From: a candidate division WWE3 bacterium RIFCSPHIGHO2_01_FULL_40_23
GTDB lineage: Bacteria; Patescibacteria; WWE3; UBA101185; 2-01-FULL-41-18
Assembly (NCBI GenBank): GCA_001772615.1
Contig: MEUZ01000001.1
Span: 194,504-258,503 of the forward strand
Reading direction: 5' to 3'
DNA: 64,000 nt
The notes under the pieces are model-generated. The model searched no databases and had not been told where the DNA came from. It saw only the letters and a list, made by a program, of their open reading frames with translations. Made by a program: the position numbers and the translations under genes. Each line of letters starts with the position of its first letter. Position 1 is the stretch's first letter. Below are positions 1-7,044 of the stretch, piece after piece.

Positions 1-13
1 TGATGTGCCATTC

Positions 14-51
14 AACCGGATCCGAAAACTCCCAGAGGATCCGGTTTTTTT
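14..51 (+). terminator. Rho-independent terminator of a gene left of the window
   Basis: A 10-bp perfect stem (AACCGGATCC at 14-23, GGATCCGGTT at 37-46) is followed by a T-run to 51. The T-run is on the + strand, so it ends a rightward gene lying before the window. The same hairpin may also stop the leftward gene whose stop codon is at 64-66. Confidence 0.85.
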
Positions 52-63
52 ATTCAGAACTCA

Positions 64-2022
64 TCACTTCTTATTTTCGCACTTAAGGGGGGGCTTTTCT
101 TCAGGCTTAAGGCCACATCCTTCCGGAATAGTTATTGCTGTGGAACCTCTCTCCATAACCTCGTCACACTTCAAGTAATTCCAGGCAAAAGTCCTTAAAT
201 TCTTCTTCATAAGAACCTCGCACTCATAAATATTTGTGGAGAGTAGAAGTTTTTGCATATATAACTGGTTTAAACAATTATTGTCATCGGCTCCCAGTAT
301 CTGGGCTTCCGCCATTTCATTGGCCACCGTACTTTTGGATTGTTCTTTATATCTTACGTCGTCAATCAATACCTGGGCTCCAAGCTCCATCAACTCTTGC
401 ACTAAATCCCATCTTCCAATGCGGCCGGCAACTTCTATCGCGGCCTCAATCTGCCATATATTCGCCGTGCATTTAAATCGTAGAGGAAATGTCGCCCTGT
501 CGGTCAATGCCTTCAGGGCTTTCTTGTCCGCTTCTGATGGATTAGGACCAAGAGGTGTGTAATCAGGTTCATATTTTGGATTACTCTCCGCGTATGCTAT
601 CCTCTCCGTGAATAAAGAAGAGGTATCTTTATTTAAATTTTCCAGCTTAACAGAAGAAAAAAGTTCAGGACTCCCATAAACCCATGCCAAAAGCATCATG
701 TAATCGTTCATTTCCGGATCATAATCGTCACTGATAAACTGATTGATATCATCCCTAATGTTTTTAACCATTTCTTTTCTTATCTTGGTCGCGTCCTTGT
801 AGCCTTCCTCCTCCATTCTTCTTATCTGAAAAACCGCGGTTAGAGATTCATATCCTCTTGAATGTGAGCTTGTTCCTGCTTTTTCAAATTTTTCTTTCAA
901 GTCTTCGTCCACATCTGTCTTCATTTCCTCAATATCTTGAGTCAAAGAAGAAACGCTTAGAGCTACATCCTTAGCTTCATTCTCGCCCATCAGCCCACCG
1001 GCATTGTCTTTCGCCTTATTCAAATATGCCTCAAAATTTTTAAGTGTCGCCGCAGCTTTAAAACTGTCATAAAGGTCTTCCTCCACCTGAAACGCCTTCT
1101 GAATATGCCCATAAGACACGGGCTCATTAAAAAAGATGTCATTGCTCACTGCATGAGTCACCGCTTCTATCCTTGGGATTGAATAGTTCTGCCTGTTGGC
1201 TCTAACTACATCCGTTAAAACATCTTTGGTCAATTTAATGGGAATATAAGTGGCTTGTGTTGTGACTTGAGATACCAAGAGGCCGTCATAACCTATCGGG
1301 ATGGTCGTGTTCATAAACATCAGATCATTAAACTCAACACTTCTTACTGGGGAAACAACAGCGTATTTTCTATTGGTATGCTCGCTTAATGGAATTCTTT
1401 TAATAAAAGCGCATCCCGCGGGATTAAAATAAGGCGATAAAGGCATGCAGAAAAAATTAAGTTTATCATCCTCAATTATTTCCTTAACGGTCTTTCCTTG
1501 ATCAAGATCAAAAACGAGATATACCGGATCAATGCCTTCAAAATGGGCGGTTTCTGATTCAAAGTCAACTCCATAGCCAAAATCGGTTGGAAGAGCCGGT
1601 GCCCTTTCGCTTGTAGGCATGGAAAAATACGGCGTCATTCTATATACCTCCCCGCCCGCTGCATAGCCTGGAGGAATTACTAAATAAGCCTTAACATTAT
1701 TTGCAAGCTCTGCGACAAACACTCCTCCTTTTTGTTCTAAAGGTCCGTTTACAATAAAGTCATCTTTGATTTCGCCAAAAGGAAAGTCTTCTTCCGCATT
1801 CCCCCTCACTCTTTCGGTTGCCGATTTCTCCTCAAGAGTTATCTCTCCACCTGTGGTCTTTAAACTTTTAAGCTTTTTAAGGGAAGGGAGTTTGTCTTTG
1901 ACTGCAGGAAACAAAAAATAGCCACCGGCAACCAGGGTTATAAGGATCAGAATTACAACTAAAACAGGCACAAGGGCAAATCCGTTTCTCTTTTCCTTAT
2001 TAAATTCTTGGGCAGGCTTCAT
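64..2022 (-). CDS. Membrane-anchored extracytoplasmic protein, unknown function
   Basis: 652 residues. One hydrophobic segment at about residues 15-40 after a short Lys/Arg-rich N-terminus indicates a signal anchor with the bulk outside the cell. The rest is soluble and mixed alpha/beta, with an acidic helical stretch near residues 330-420 and scattered Cys in the last 100 residues (including C-x-Y-x-C-E and a terminal P-x-K-C-E). No family is recognised. The type II anchor style matches other large secreted proteins of this genome, such as the one at 7045-8553. It stands alone; the upstream 157 bp carry a rightward promoter for the next gene. A surface or envelope role is only inferred. Confidence 0.8.
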   Translation of the reverse strand: MKPAQEFNKEKRNGFALVPVLVVILILITLVAGGYFLFPAVKDKLPSLKKLKSLKTTGGEITLEEKSATERVRGNAEEDFPFGEIKDDFIVNGPLEQKGGVFVAELANNVKAYLVIPPGYAAGGEVYRMTPYFSMPTSERAPALPTDFGYGVDFESETAHFEGIDPVYLVFDLDQGKTVKEIIEDDKLNFFCMPLSPYFNPAGCAFIKRIPLSEHTNRKYAVVSPVRSVEFNDLMFMNTTIPIGYDGLLVSQVTTQATYIPIKLTKDVLTDVVRANRQNYSIPRIEAVTHAVSNDIFFNEPVSYGHIQKAFQVEEDLYDSFKAAATLKNFEAYLNKAKDNAGGLMGENEAKDVALSVSSLTQDIEEMKTDVDEDLKEKFEKAGTSSHSRGYESLTAVFQIRRMEEEGYKDATKIRKEMVKNIRDDINQFISDDYDPEMNDYMMLLAWVYGSPELFSSVKLENLNKDTSSLFTERIAYAESNPKYEPDYTPLGPNPSEADKKALKALTDRATFPLRFKCTANIWQIEAAIEVAGRIGRWDLVQELMELGAQVLIDDVRYKEQSKSTVANEMAEAQILGADDNNCLNQLYMQKLLLSTNIYECEVLMKKNLRTFAWNYLKCDEVMERGSTAITIPEGCGLKPEEKPPLKCENKK

Positions 2023-2126
2023 TTAAATTAAGACTAGCACCACCTTAAGTACAGTTCAATAATCTGCCCACTGTGAAAATCTTTTATAAAATTTGTAAAC
2101 CACAGAACACTCACAAGCCCATAGTG

Positions 2127-2154
2127 TTGCATTTTGATAAGAGTCTTTTATAAT
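2127..2154 (+). promoter_or_regulatory. Promoter of the 2180-2566 gene
   Basis: TTGCAT at 2127-2132, a 16-bp spacer and a consensus TATAAT at 2149-2154. Transcription would start near 2161, giving a short leader containing the AAAGGAG ribosome binding site at about 2168-2174. Confidence 0.7.
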
Positions 2155-2179
2155 AGCTTAACTACAAAAGGAGAGTGAC

Positions 2180-2566
2180 ATGCAAAAAATGATCTGGAGG
2201 CCGCAACCGAAGACATGGGGCGTATTTGCGGTTGAGATAGTTGATGATGATAAGTCAGTCAAAGGTGAGGAGCCGGCCAAACTCGTGCGAATCATCAGCG
2301 TGATTGAACCCACAACTGCAGGCATTACCGTTTATCGCAAATGGGATGTCAGAACAGCCCCGGTAAGTGAGCTTTCGGACTGCCGGCATCCAATTGAGCG
2401 CTACGATCGCTCGGGGGCGGTCATCCTGTGCTCTCACTGTGGTGATCAGCGTGCAACTGCCGCGGAGCGCGATGTCCACGGGCGCAAAGGCGTGACGTTC
2501 TACTGGGACGGCACAACCTACGTGGAGGTTGATATCCAAACAGGGGAACCGGTAGAAAGCGAGTAG
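2180..2566 (+). CDS. Small hypothetical protein, self-contained cassette gene
   Basis: 128 residues, no signal peptide or membrane segment, so probably cytoplasmic. A C-S-H-C-G motif near residue 83, plus a Cys-His pair near residue 68, could bind a metal. No family is recognised. The start is fixed by AAAGGAG eight bases upstream of ATG. The gene has its own promoter and its own terminator, is visibly GC-richer than the flanking genes, and so looks like an acquired cassette (see findings). A 106-codon frame on the opposite strand lacks a ribosome binding site and was rejected. Confidence 0.75.
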   Translation: MQKMIWRPQPKTWGVFAVEIVDDDKSVKGEEPAKLVRIISVIEPTTAGITVYRKWDVRTAPVSELSDCRHPIERYDRSGAVILCSHCGDQRATAAERDVHGRKGVTFYWDGTTYVEVDIQTGEPVESE

Positions 2567-2574
2567 ACCAACCA

Positions 2575-2616
2575 AACGCCTGAATAAGATACAACTCTTA
2601 CCAGGCGTTATTTTTA
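2575..2616 (+). terminator. Terminator of the 2180-2566 gene
   Basis: Stem AACGCCTG (2575-2582) with CAGGCGTT (2602-2609), followed by ATTTTTAT. It starts nine bases after the stop codon. Confidence 0.85.
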
Positions 2617-2692
2617 TATAAATAATCTGGTATCCTTAACACCAGAAAAAAGGAGCCCGGTTTGCTCAAAAAATCATTGACTATTATCTTTT

Positions 2693-2959
2693 ATGAAGCA
2701 CGTTAATATAAAAATCTTTGGTGATGTTCAGGGGGTGTTTTTCAGATACTCCTCACTCCTTAAAGCAAAAGAGTTTAATATAAAAGGCTTTGTAAGAAAC
2801 GAACCGGATGGAACGGTTTACATTGAAGTTGAAGGGGAGGAGGAAAATCTTGATAAGTTTACGCAGTGGTGCAGGAGCGGACCGCAGAGCGCAACGGTTA
2901 AGAAAGTGGAAGAAGCCGAGGGAGAGCTTAAAAACTTTGAATCTTTTATCACATTGTAA
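2693..2959 (+). CDS. acyP: Acylphosphatase
   Basis: 88 residues, the usual length of the family. It hydrolyses the carboxyl-phosphate bond of acylphosphates in the cytoplasm. Both signatures are present: G-D-V-Q-G-V-F-F-R at 10-18 with the phosphate-binding Arg18, and G-F-V-R-N-x-x-D-G-T with catalytic Asn36. A TATTAT box at 2682-2687 ends only five bases before the ATG, so the mRNA is probably leaderless. An AGGAG at 2651-2655 is too far away to serve this start. Confidence 0.95.
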   Translation: MKHVNIKIFGDVQGVFFRYSSLLKAKEFNIKGFVRNEPDGTVYIEVEGEEENLDKFTQWCRSGPQSATVKKVEEAEGELKNFESFITL

Positions 2960-3068
2960 CTAAGCACTCTGTTACCCATAGGAGTAGGATCCTATAGTTT
3001 GCGTTTGTATTCCTGTCCGTTATAATTCATATAATCCAAACCAACAAAAGTGAAGAAAGGATAAAGAG

Positions 3069-3476
3069 ATGAAAGGCAAAAGTATTACAGAAAGAATCTT
3101 TGGGATGGGCACACTCTTGCTGGCCTTGATTGCCGTCGTGGGAGTACTGGCGCTTGCGACTTGCGCCCCCACACCCCAAGCAGCGGGAGTGCCGCCCACA
3201 CAAGCGCCGGAACCGACGCCTGTTAACATGTCCATATCCGAGTACCAATGGTACACCTACTACTACGTCACCGGCCAGTTTGAAGAAGGGGTCTACAGTC
3301 AGTATCAACCAGACTGTGTGGGTTACGTAAGTGGCTGGAAATGTCAGTTCAGTGATCCCATAGGACATGAAATAGTGCTTAAGAGGAAAACTGGCCGCTT
3401 AAGCGAACTTACCAAAATGCCGTGGAACTATATCTGGTACATTCCAAGTGTACCAAAGTCTTACCTGAACAAGTAA
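3069..3476 (+). CDS. Small lipoprotein, cassette gene
   Basis: 135 residues. Signal peptide with a hydrophobic core at residues 13-29 and a lipobox L-A-T-C at about residue 32, then a Pro/Thr/Ala-rich linker of about 20 residues and an aromatic domain rich in Tyr and Trp (residues 53-135) holding two Cys. Predicted to be lipid-anchored on the outer face of the membrane. No family is recognised. The start is supported by GAAAGGA upstream of ATG; two TATAAT-like boxes lie at 3021-3026 and 3030-3035. It has its own terminator, like the 2180-2566 cassette. Confidence 0.8.
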   Translation: MKGKSITERIFGMGTLLLALIAVVGVLALATCAPTPQAAGVPPTQAPEPTPVNMSISEYQWYTYYYVTGQFEEGVYSQYQPDCVGYVSGWKCQFSDPIGHEIVLKRKTGRLSELTKMPWNYIWYIPSVPKSYLNK

Positions 3477-3496
3477 GAACGAATGAATGGCACTCA

Positions 3497-3525
3497 ACCT
3501 GCGGCTAAGCCCCCCGCAGGTTTTT
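3497..3525 (+). terminator. Terminator of the 3069-3476 lipoprotein gene
   Basis: ACCTGCGG (3497-3504) pairs with CCGCAGGT (3514-3521), followed by T residues to 3525. The T-run touches the last codon of the convergent msrB gene. Confidence 0.85.
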
Positions 3526-3922
3526 ACTTCTTTTCAAAATTTAAAGAGGTTGAATTAATGCAGTAGCGTTTGCCGCCTTTATCGCCGGGCCCGTCATCAA
3601 ATAAATGTCCGAGATGCCCGCCGCATTTACTACACAAAACCTCAATCCTGTGCATCCCAAAACTGTTATCATCTTTAAGCTCAAGCTTTCCATCCCCTAT
3701 TGCGTTCCAGAAACTTGGCCACCCGCACCCCGCGTCATACTTTGTGTCGGAGGAAAAAAGTGTCTCACCACACCCCGCGCATTTATAAACACCGTTATCA
3801 AAAGTCGCGTAATACTCTCCCGTAAAGGGAGGCTCGGTCGCGGAAAGTCTCATTACCTTATACTGCTTTGGTGTGAGCTTTTCTTTCCAGTATTCTTCGG
3901 ATTTATTTTGCATATCATCCAT
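3524..3922 (-). CDS. msrB: Peptide-methionine (R)-S-oxide reductase MsrB
   Basis: 132 residues, a stand-alone MsrB without the MsrA domain. It reduces the R epimer of methionine sulfoxide in proteins, using thioredoxin-type reductant. Two zinc CxxC pairs are seen (Cys48/51 in C-A-G-C-G and Cys97/100 in C-S-K-C-G), the G-C-G-W-P-S-F motif at 65-71 with the probable resolving Cys66, the H-L-G-H-x-F motif at 103-108, and the catalytic Cys121 in R-Y-C-I-N. No signal peptide, so cytoplasmic. Confidence 0.96.
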   Translation of the reverse strand: MDDMQNKSEEYWKEKLTPKQYKVMRLSATEPPFTGEYYATFDNGVYKCAGCGETLFSSDTKYDAGCGWPSFWNAIGDGKLELKDDNSFGMHRIEVLCSKCGGHLGHLFDDGPGDKGGKRYCINSTSLNFEKK

Positions 3923-3977
3923 AAAACTATTGTAGCAGAATGAACTTTCCGGAGCCTATTTCAAAAACACCTGGATC

Positions 3978-4046
3978 TTATTGTCATTCCTGCGAAAGCA
4001 GGAATCTGGAATTATAGGTCCCGCATCAAGAGCGGGATGACAATAA
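3978..4046. repeat. Palindromic intergenic repeat, copy 1
   Basis: Bounded by TTATTGTCATT and ATGACAATAA, with internal palindromes TTCCTGCGAAAGCAGGAA and TCCCGCATCAAGAGCGGGA. Same family as the copies at 6036, 21271, 22796, 23949, 35819 and others. Lies between the leftward msrB and rmuC genes. Confidence 0.85.
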
Positions 4047-4053
4047 GCAAGTG

Positions 4054-5040
4054 TCATTCTAAAAGCTTGTCTTCTTTTTCTTCAAACTTGAGAGAATCTA
4101 TTTTTCCAAGGAAAGAAGAATAGCGGCTTAACACCCCATCCATAGAACCTCTCGCTCTGTTTAAATGCCCGTCAAGAACCGTGAGCTCTCCTCCAAATTT
4201 TTCTGTTTCCTTCTTTAAAGTTCCCAGAGCCCCCCATATCTTCCTCGCGTTTTCGGCAAGCTCTTTCTGCTGAAGGCCCATTAAAATAACCTGGAGATAA
4301 TAATAAAAAGTGTTGGGCGATACAAAAAATATCTTTCTATCCCTCGCATAGTTTTCAAGTTCGGGGTTGTTAACAGCCGTTTCATAATAAACTGATTCCG
4401 AGGGGATATACATTAACGCATAGTCTATCGTCCCCTCCGAAGGAAGGATATATTTTTTGGAAATATCATCAACGTGCTTTTTAACATCCCTTACAAAGAC
4501 TTTTTTAACGGAACTTCTCTCCTCCTCCGTTTCCGAAGAAATCATCTGCCTGAAATTTTCCATAGGAAATTTTGAATCAATGGGAATTAGACCTTTATCG
4601 GTTTTTACAACTGCATCAACTTTATCCCCACCTCTAAACATGTACTGCATTTCATAGGAGCTTTTAGGAAGTATTTGTGAAAGAAGGTCCTCTAAAATCT
4701 GCTCCCCAACGTTGCCTCTTGATTTAGGCGATAATAAGGCGTCCTGCAAATCCCTCATACCTTTTGAAAACTCGCTTACTTTCCCAAGCTCTTTTTGAAC
4801 ATCCCCCACAACCCTTGCGGCATTGTCAAGCCTATCACCAAGCATTTTATTCTGCTCCATTAAAGTTCTTCTTTGCTCCGACAGCTCAAGCTCCAAAGTC
4901 CCCTTCATACTTTTAAGCCACTCCATAAGCACCTTCTCCGATTCACTTTCCCCTTTAAGCTTTTTAATTTCCCTTGCTAAAAAGATGAAAAGAAGAACAA
5001 AACCTAAAGCTAAAATTAAAATTGTTAAAGTATTATCCAT
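4054..5040 (-). CDS. rmuC: RmuC family protein (DNA recombination)
   Basis: 328 residues. An N-terminal membrane anchor (residues 5-24), a coiled coil (about 30-110), then the RmuC core. Recognisable stretches are the S-x-x-x-R-G-N-V-G-E segment near residue 107, P-I-D-S-K-F-P near 153, and the Y-I-P-S-E-S-V-Y-Y-E and S-P-N-T-F-Y-Y-Y-L segments further on. RmuC proteins are nuclease-fold proteins that limit inversions at short inverted repeats; the biochemical activity is uncertain. It sits next to a palindromic repeat, but no functional link should be assumed. Confidence 0.93.
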   Translation of the reverse strand: MDNTLTILILALGFVLLFIFLAREIKKLKGESESEKVLMEWLKSMKGTLELELSEQRRTLMEQNKMLGDRLDNAARVVGDVQKELGKVSEFSKGMRDLQDALLSPKSRGNVGEQILEDLLSQILPKSSYEMQYMFRGGDKVDAVVKTDKGLIPIDSKFPMENFRQMISSETEEERSSVKKVFVRDVKKHVDDISKKYILPSEGTIDYALMYIPSESVYYETAVNNPELENYARDRKIFFVSPNTFYYYLQVILMGLQQKELAENARKIWGALGTLKKETEKFGGELTVLDGHLNRARGSMDGVLSRYSSFLGKIDSLKFEEKEDKLLE

Positions 5041-5107
5041 AAAGATAGCTAATAAAAGCAGTTCTAAAGGTTATGAAATAAAAAGATTCCGTGTATCATT
5101 TTAGCAT

Positions 5108-5467
5108 ATGCCAAAATTCCTCTTTACGATTATAGCGGCCGTACTGGCCTCTCTTACCGCCCTTATTTATATGCTCATATACAAATCTCCCGAGGAGACT
5201 GTAAACGTGGCTGTCTTTCTTTCGGTTTTATGGATTTTTATTACCCTTGCTCTTTCTCTTCTAATCTACGCCGTTAAGTATAAAAGGGCTTCAAAGCACA
5301 CAAACCTAAGAACCCTTTATAGAAGCGCGGCCAGGCCTTCGGTTTTTACGGCGACATTAGCCACGGGCTTTCTTGTAATAAAGGTCCTGGGCGCTCTAAC
5401 AATTATAAATGCAATTTTATTTGTAGTCTTTATTTTTTCAATCTATAAGCTTACATCAAAACCTTGA
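5108..5467 (+). CDS. Small integral membrane protein, unknown
   Basis: 119 residues with four hydrophobic segments (about 4-22, 36-56, 77-92 and 97-114) and a basic loop in the middle. No family is recognised. A TATCAT box at 5094-5099 ends eight bases before the ATG and no Shine-Dalgarno is visible, so translation may be leaderless. The 67-bp gap between divergent rmuC and this gene must hold both promoters. Confidence 0.75.
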   Translation: MPKFLFTIIAAVLASLTALIYMLIYKSPEETVNVAVFLSVLWIFITLALSLLIYAVKYKRASKHTNLRTLYRSAARPSVFTATLATGFLVIKVLGALTIINAILFVVFIFSIYKLTSKP

Positions 5468-5533
5468 CACTAAAAGGCTGTAGTGGTGTACTTAAAGCGT
5501 AGTTTCTATTTGTAATTATTTCATGGAGAACTT

Positions 5534-6025
5534 ATGGATGAAATGACAAACCAGCAACAGGTAACAACTTCGGCACCGGTTACACAAACGCAACCGCCGT
5601 CAGTAGAGACCCCTATGGCGCAACCAGCCGCGCAGCTGCCATTTGCCTCATTTTTAGATAGATTCCTTGCTGTTCTTATTGACGTTTTAATTCTTTTCTC
5701 CGTCGGCTTTGTCCTTGGACTTCTCCTTGGAATGCTGAAACTCCAAGACATGGCAGGCGTGATCGGAACCCTCTTAAACTGGGGCTATCTTGTTTATTTT
5801 ATCGGTTCAACAGGCCAGACACCCGGAAAGAAAGTGATGAAAATAAGAGTGGTTAAAGTAAACGGGGCTAAGATTACTTATGTTGATGCCTTTATCAGAG
5901 AGATAGTAGGTAAGTTTGTTTCATTTATAATACTTTTTATAGGGTATCTCTGGATGCTTTGGGATCCGAACAAGCAGTGTCTCCATGATAAAATTGCCGG
6001 AACTTACGTAGTAAAAGAAGGGTAG
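5534..6025 (+). CDS. RDD family membrane protein
   Basis: 163 residues. A Gln/Pro/Thr-rich cytoplasmic N-terminus of about 35 residues precedes the RDD domain: F-L-D-R-F-L-A near residue 38 (the R..D of the name), transmembrane segments at about 45-68 and 76-95, the T-P-G-K-K-V-M-K-I-R-V motif near residue 98, and a last helix followed by W-D-P-N-K-Q-C-L-H-D-K. RDD proteins are proposed transporters of unclear substrate. It overlaps no neighbour; a palindromic repeat lies just downstream. Confidence 0.9.
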   Translation: MDEMTNQQQVTTSAPVTQTQPPSVETPMAQPAAQLPFASFLDRFLAVLIDVLILFSVGFVLGLLLGMLKLQDMAGVIGTLLNWGYLVYFIGSTGQTPGKKVMKIRVVKVNGAKITYVDAFIREIVGKFVSFIILFIGYLWMLWDPNKQCLHDKIAGTYVVKEG

Positions 6026-6035
6026 TACAACGTCA

Positions 6036-6076
6036 TGTCATCCCGGGCTTGACCCGGGGTGACCCCTCGGGGTCAC
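6036..6076. repeat. Palindromic repeat, copy 2, overlapping the uppS stop codon
   Basis: TGTCATCCCGGGCTTGACCC followed by a second palindrome GGTGACCCCTCGGGGTCACC. The second palindrome contains the stop codon of the leftward uppS gene (6073-6075). Confidence 0.8.
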
Positions 6077-6798
6077 CTCCCAAAGTTCCTTACGCATGAG
6101 GTAAAGTATAAAACCGCTTTTTCAAACTCTTTTACATTAAAGTCGGGGCATAACGTTTCGGTAAAATAAAGCTCCGCATACGTTGCCTGCCAGGGAAGAA
6201 GTCCTGAAGTTCTTGTCCTCCCACCTGTTCTTATTAAAAGGTCTATATTCTCTTTTAAATCAAGGTACTGCGAAAACTTTTGCTCCGTAACCTCCGTCTT
6301 TGAAATATCATCTTGGATCATCTTTCTCACTGCTCTTAAAATCTCATCTCTTCCTCCATATCCGAAAGCAAAATTTACATCAATCTTATGCTCTTTTGGG
6401 TTGCTTTTTCTCACATACTCCATAACCTTTTCGGCTATATCTTTTGGAAAAAGGGAAACGTCGCCAATAATCCCTATCTTCCCGCCGCGGCTTTCTATTT
6501 CTGAAAAGTACTTCCCGCTTTCAAGATACTCTCTGGCAAGAGTGAAGATGGCATCAAGAAATTCTTTGTCCCTTCTGAAGTTTTCCGTTGAAAAAACCCA
6601 GAAGGTTATTGATTTAACCCCAAGCTCTCCGGCTCTTGAAATAGCTGCCTTCATGTTTTCAATTGATACCCTGTGACCCTCAATCTCTTTTAATCCGTGT
6701 TTTTTAGTCCACCTTCTGTTGCCATCCATTGCAATAGCTATAGTTTTTGGGAAAAGTTCCGGCGATTTGCCATAAAGAGAGTCAATATCATCATTCAT
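6073..6798 (-). CDS. uppS: Undecaprenyl diphosphate synthase (cis-prenyltransferase)
   Basis: 241 residues from the chosen start. It condenses isopentenyl diphosphate onto farnesyl diphosphate to make the C55 carrier lipid used by the glycan genes at 9.5-16 kb. Motifs: M-D-G-N-R-R-W at 24-30 with catalytic Asp25, F-S-T-E-N near residue 73, and I-R-T-G-G-R-T-R-T-S-G near residue 190 (family consensus RTGGExRxSnF, so the Glu is an Arg here). Start: TATAAT on the minus strand at 6812-6807 is two bases from the first ATG (6804) but eight from the second (6798), so the second ATG fits a leaderless mRNA. Confidence 0.94.
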   Translation of the reverse strand: MNDDIDSLYGKSPELFPKTIAIAMDGNRRWTKKHGLKEIEGHRVSIENMKAAISRAGELGVKSITFWVFSTENFRRDKEFLDAIFTLAREYLESGKYFSEIESRGGKIGIIGDVSLFPKDIAEKVMEYVRKSNPKEHKIDVNFAFGYGGRDEILRAVRKMIQDDISKTEVTEQKFSQYLDLKENIDLLIRTGGRTRTSGLLPWQATYAELYFTETLCPDFNVKEFEKAVLYFTSCVRNFGR

Positions 6799-6806
6799 AA
6801 ACATGG

Positions 6807-6812
6807 ATTATA
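6807..6812 (-). promoter_or_regulatory. -10 box of uppS, leaderless-type
   Basis: Consensus TATAAT read leftward. Transcription should begin near 6800, at or next to the ATG at 6798. No clear -35 element is seen. Confidence 0.55.
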
Positions 6813-6825
6813 TCAGTATATAAGT

Positions 6826-7032
6826 TTAAAGGTTAAAATCATCATAAATCACAGCGTTCCAGGGAAATAAAGCATTTTTCAGGTATAGGGCTATGAATAG
6901 GGCGATAAGCGAAACTAATATAATAACTGAAACCCTAGCGTATCTTTGTAACTCTGGGTTATCTCGACTAAGCAGAGTTAGCAAAAGAAGAGCTGTGGAA
7001 TCTATAACAAGTAAAATGAGTAAATAAAACAT
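6826..7032 (-). CDS. Small two-helix membrane protein
   Basis: 68 residues with two hydrophobic helices (about 2-22 and 33-53) joined by a short polar loop, and an acidic C-terminus. Unknown family. It lies 12 bp downstream of the 7045-8553 gene on the same strand and may be co-transcribed with it. No strong ribosome binding site, so moderate confidence. Confidence 0.6.
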   Translation of the reverse strand: MFYLLILLVIDSTALLLLTLLSRDNPELQRYARVSVIILVSLIALFIALYLKNALFPWNAVIYDDFNL

Positions 7033-7044
7033 TTACAAATCACA

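Noticed and set aside
2255..2575. 106-codon frame on the minus strand opposite the 2180-2566 gene
   Set aside because: No ribosome binding site or promoter, while the + strand gene has both and a terminator.
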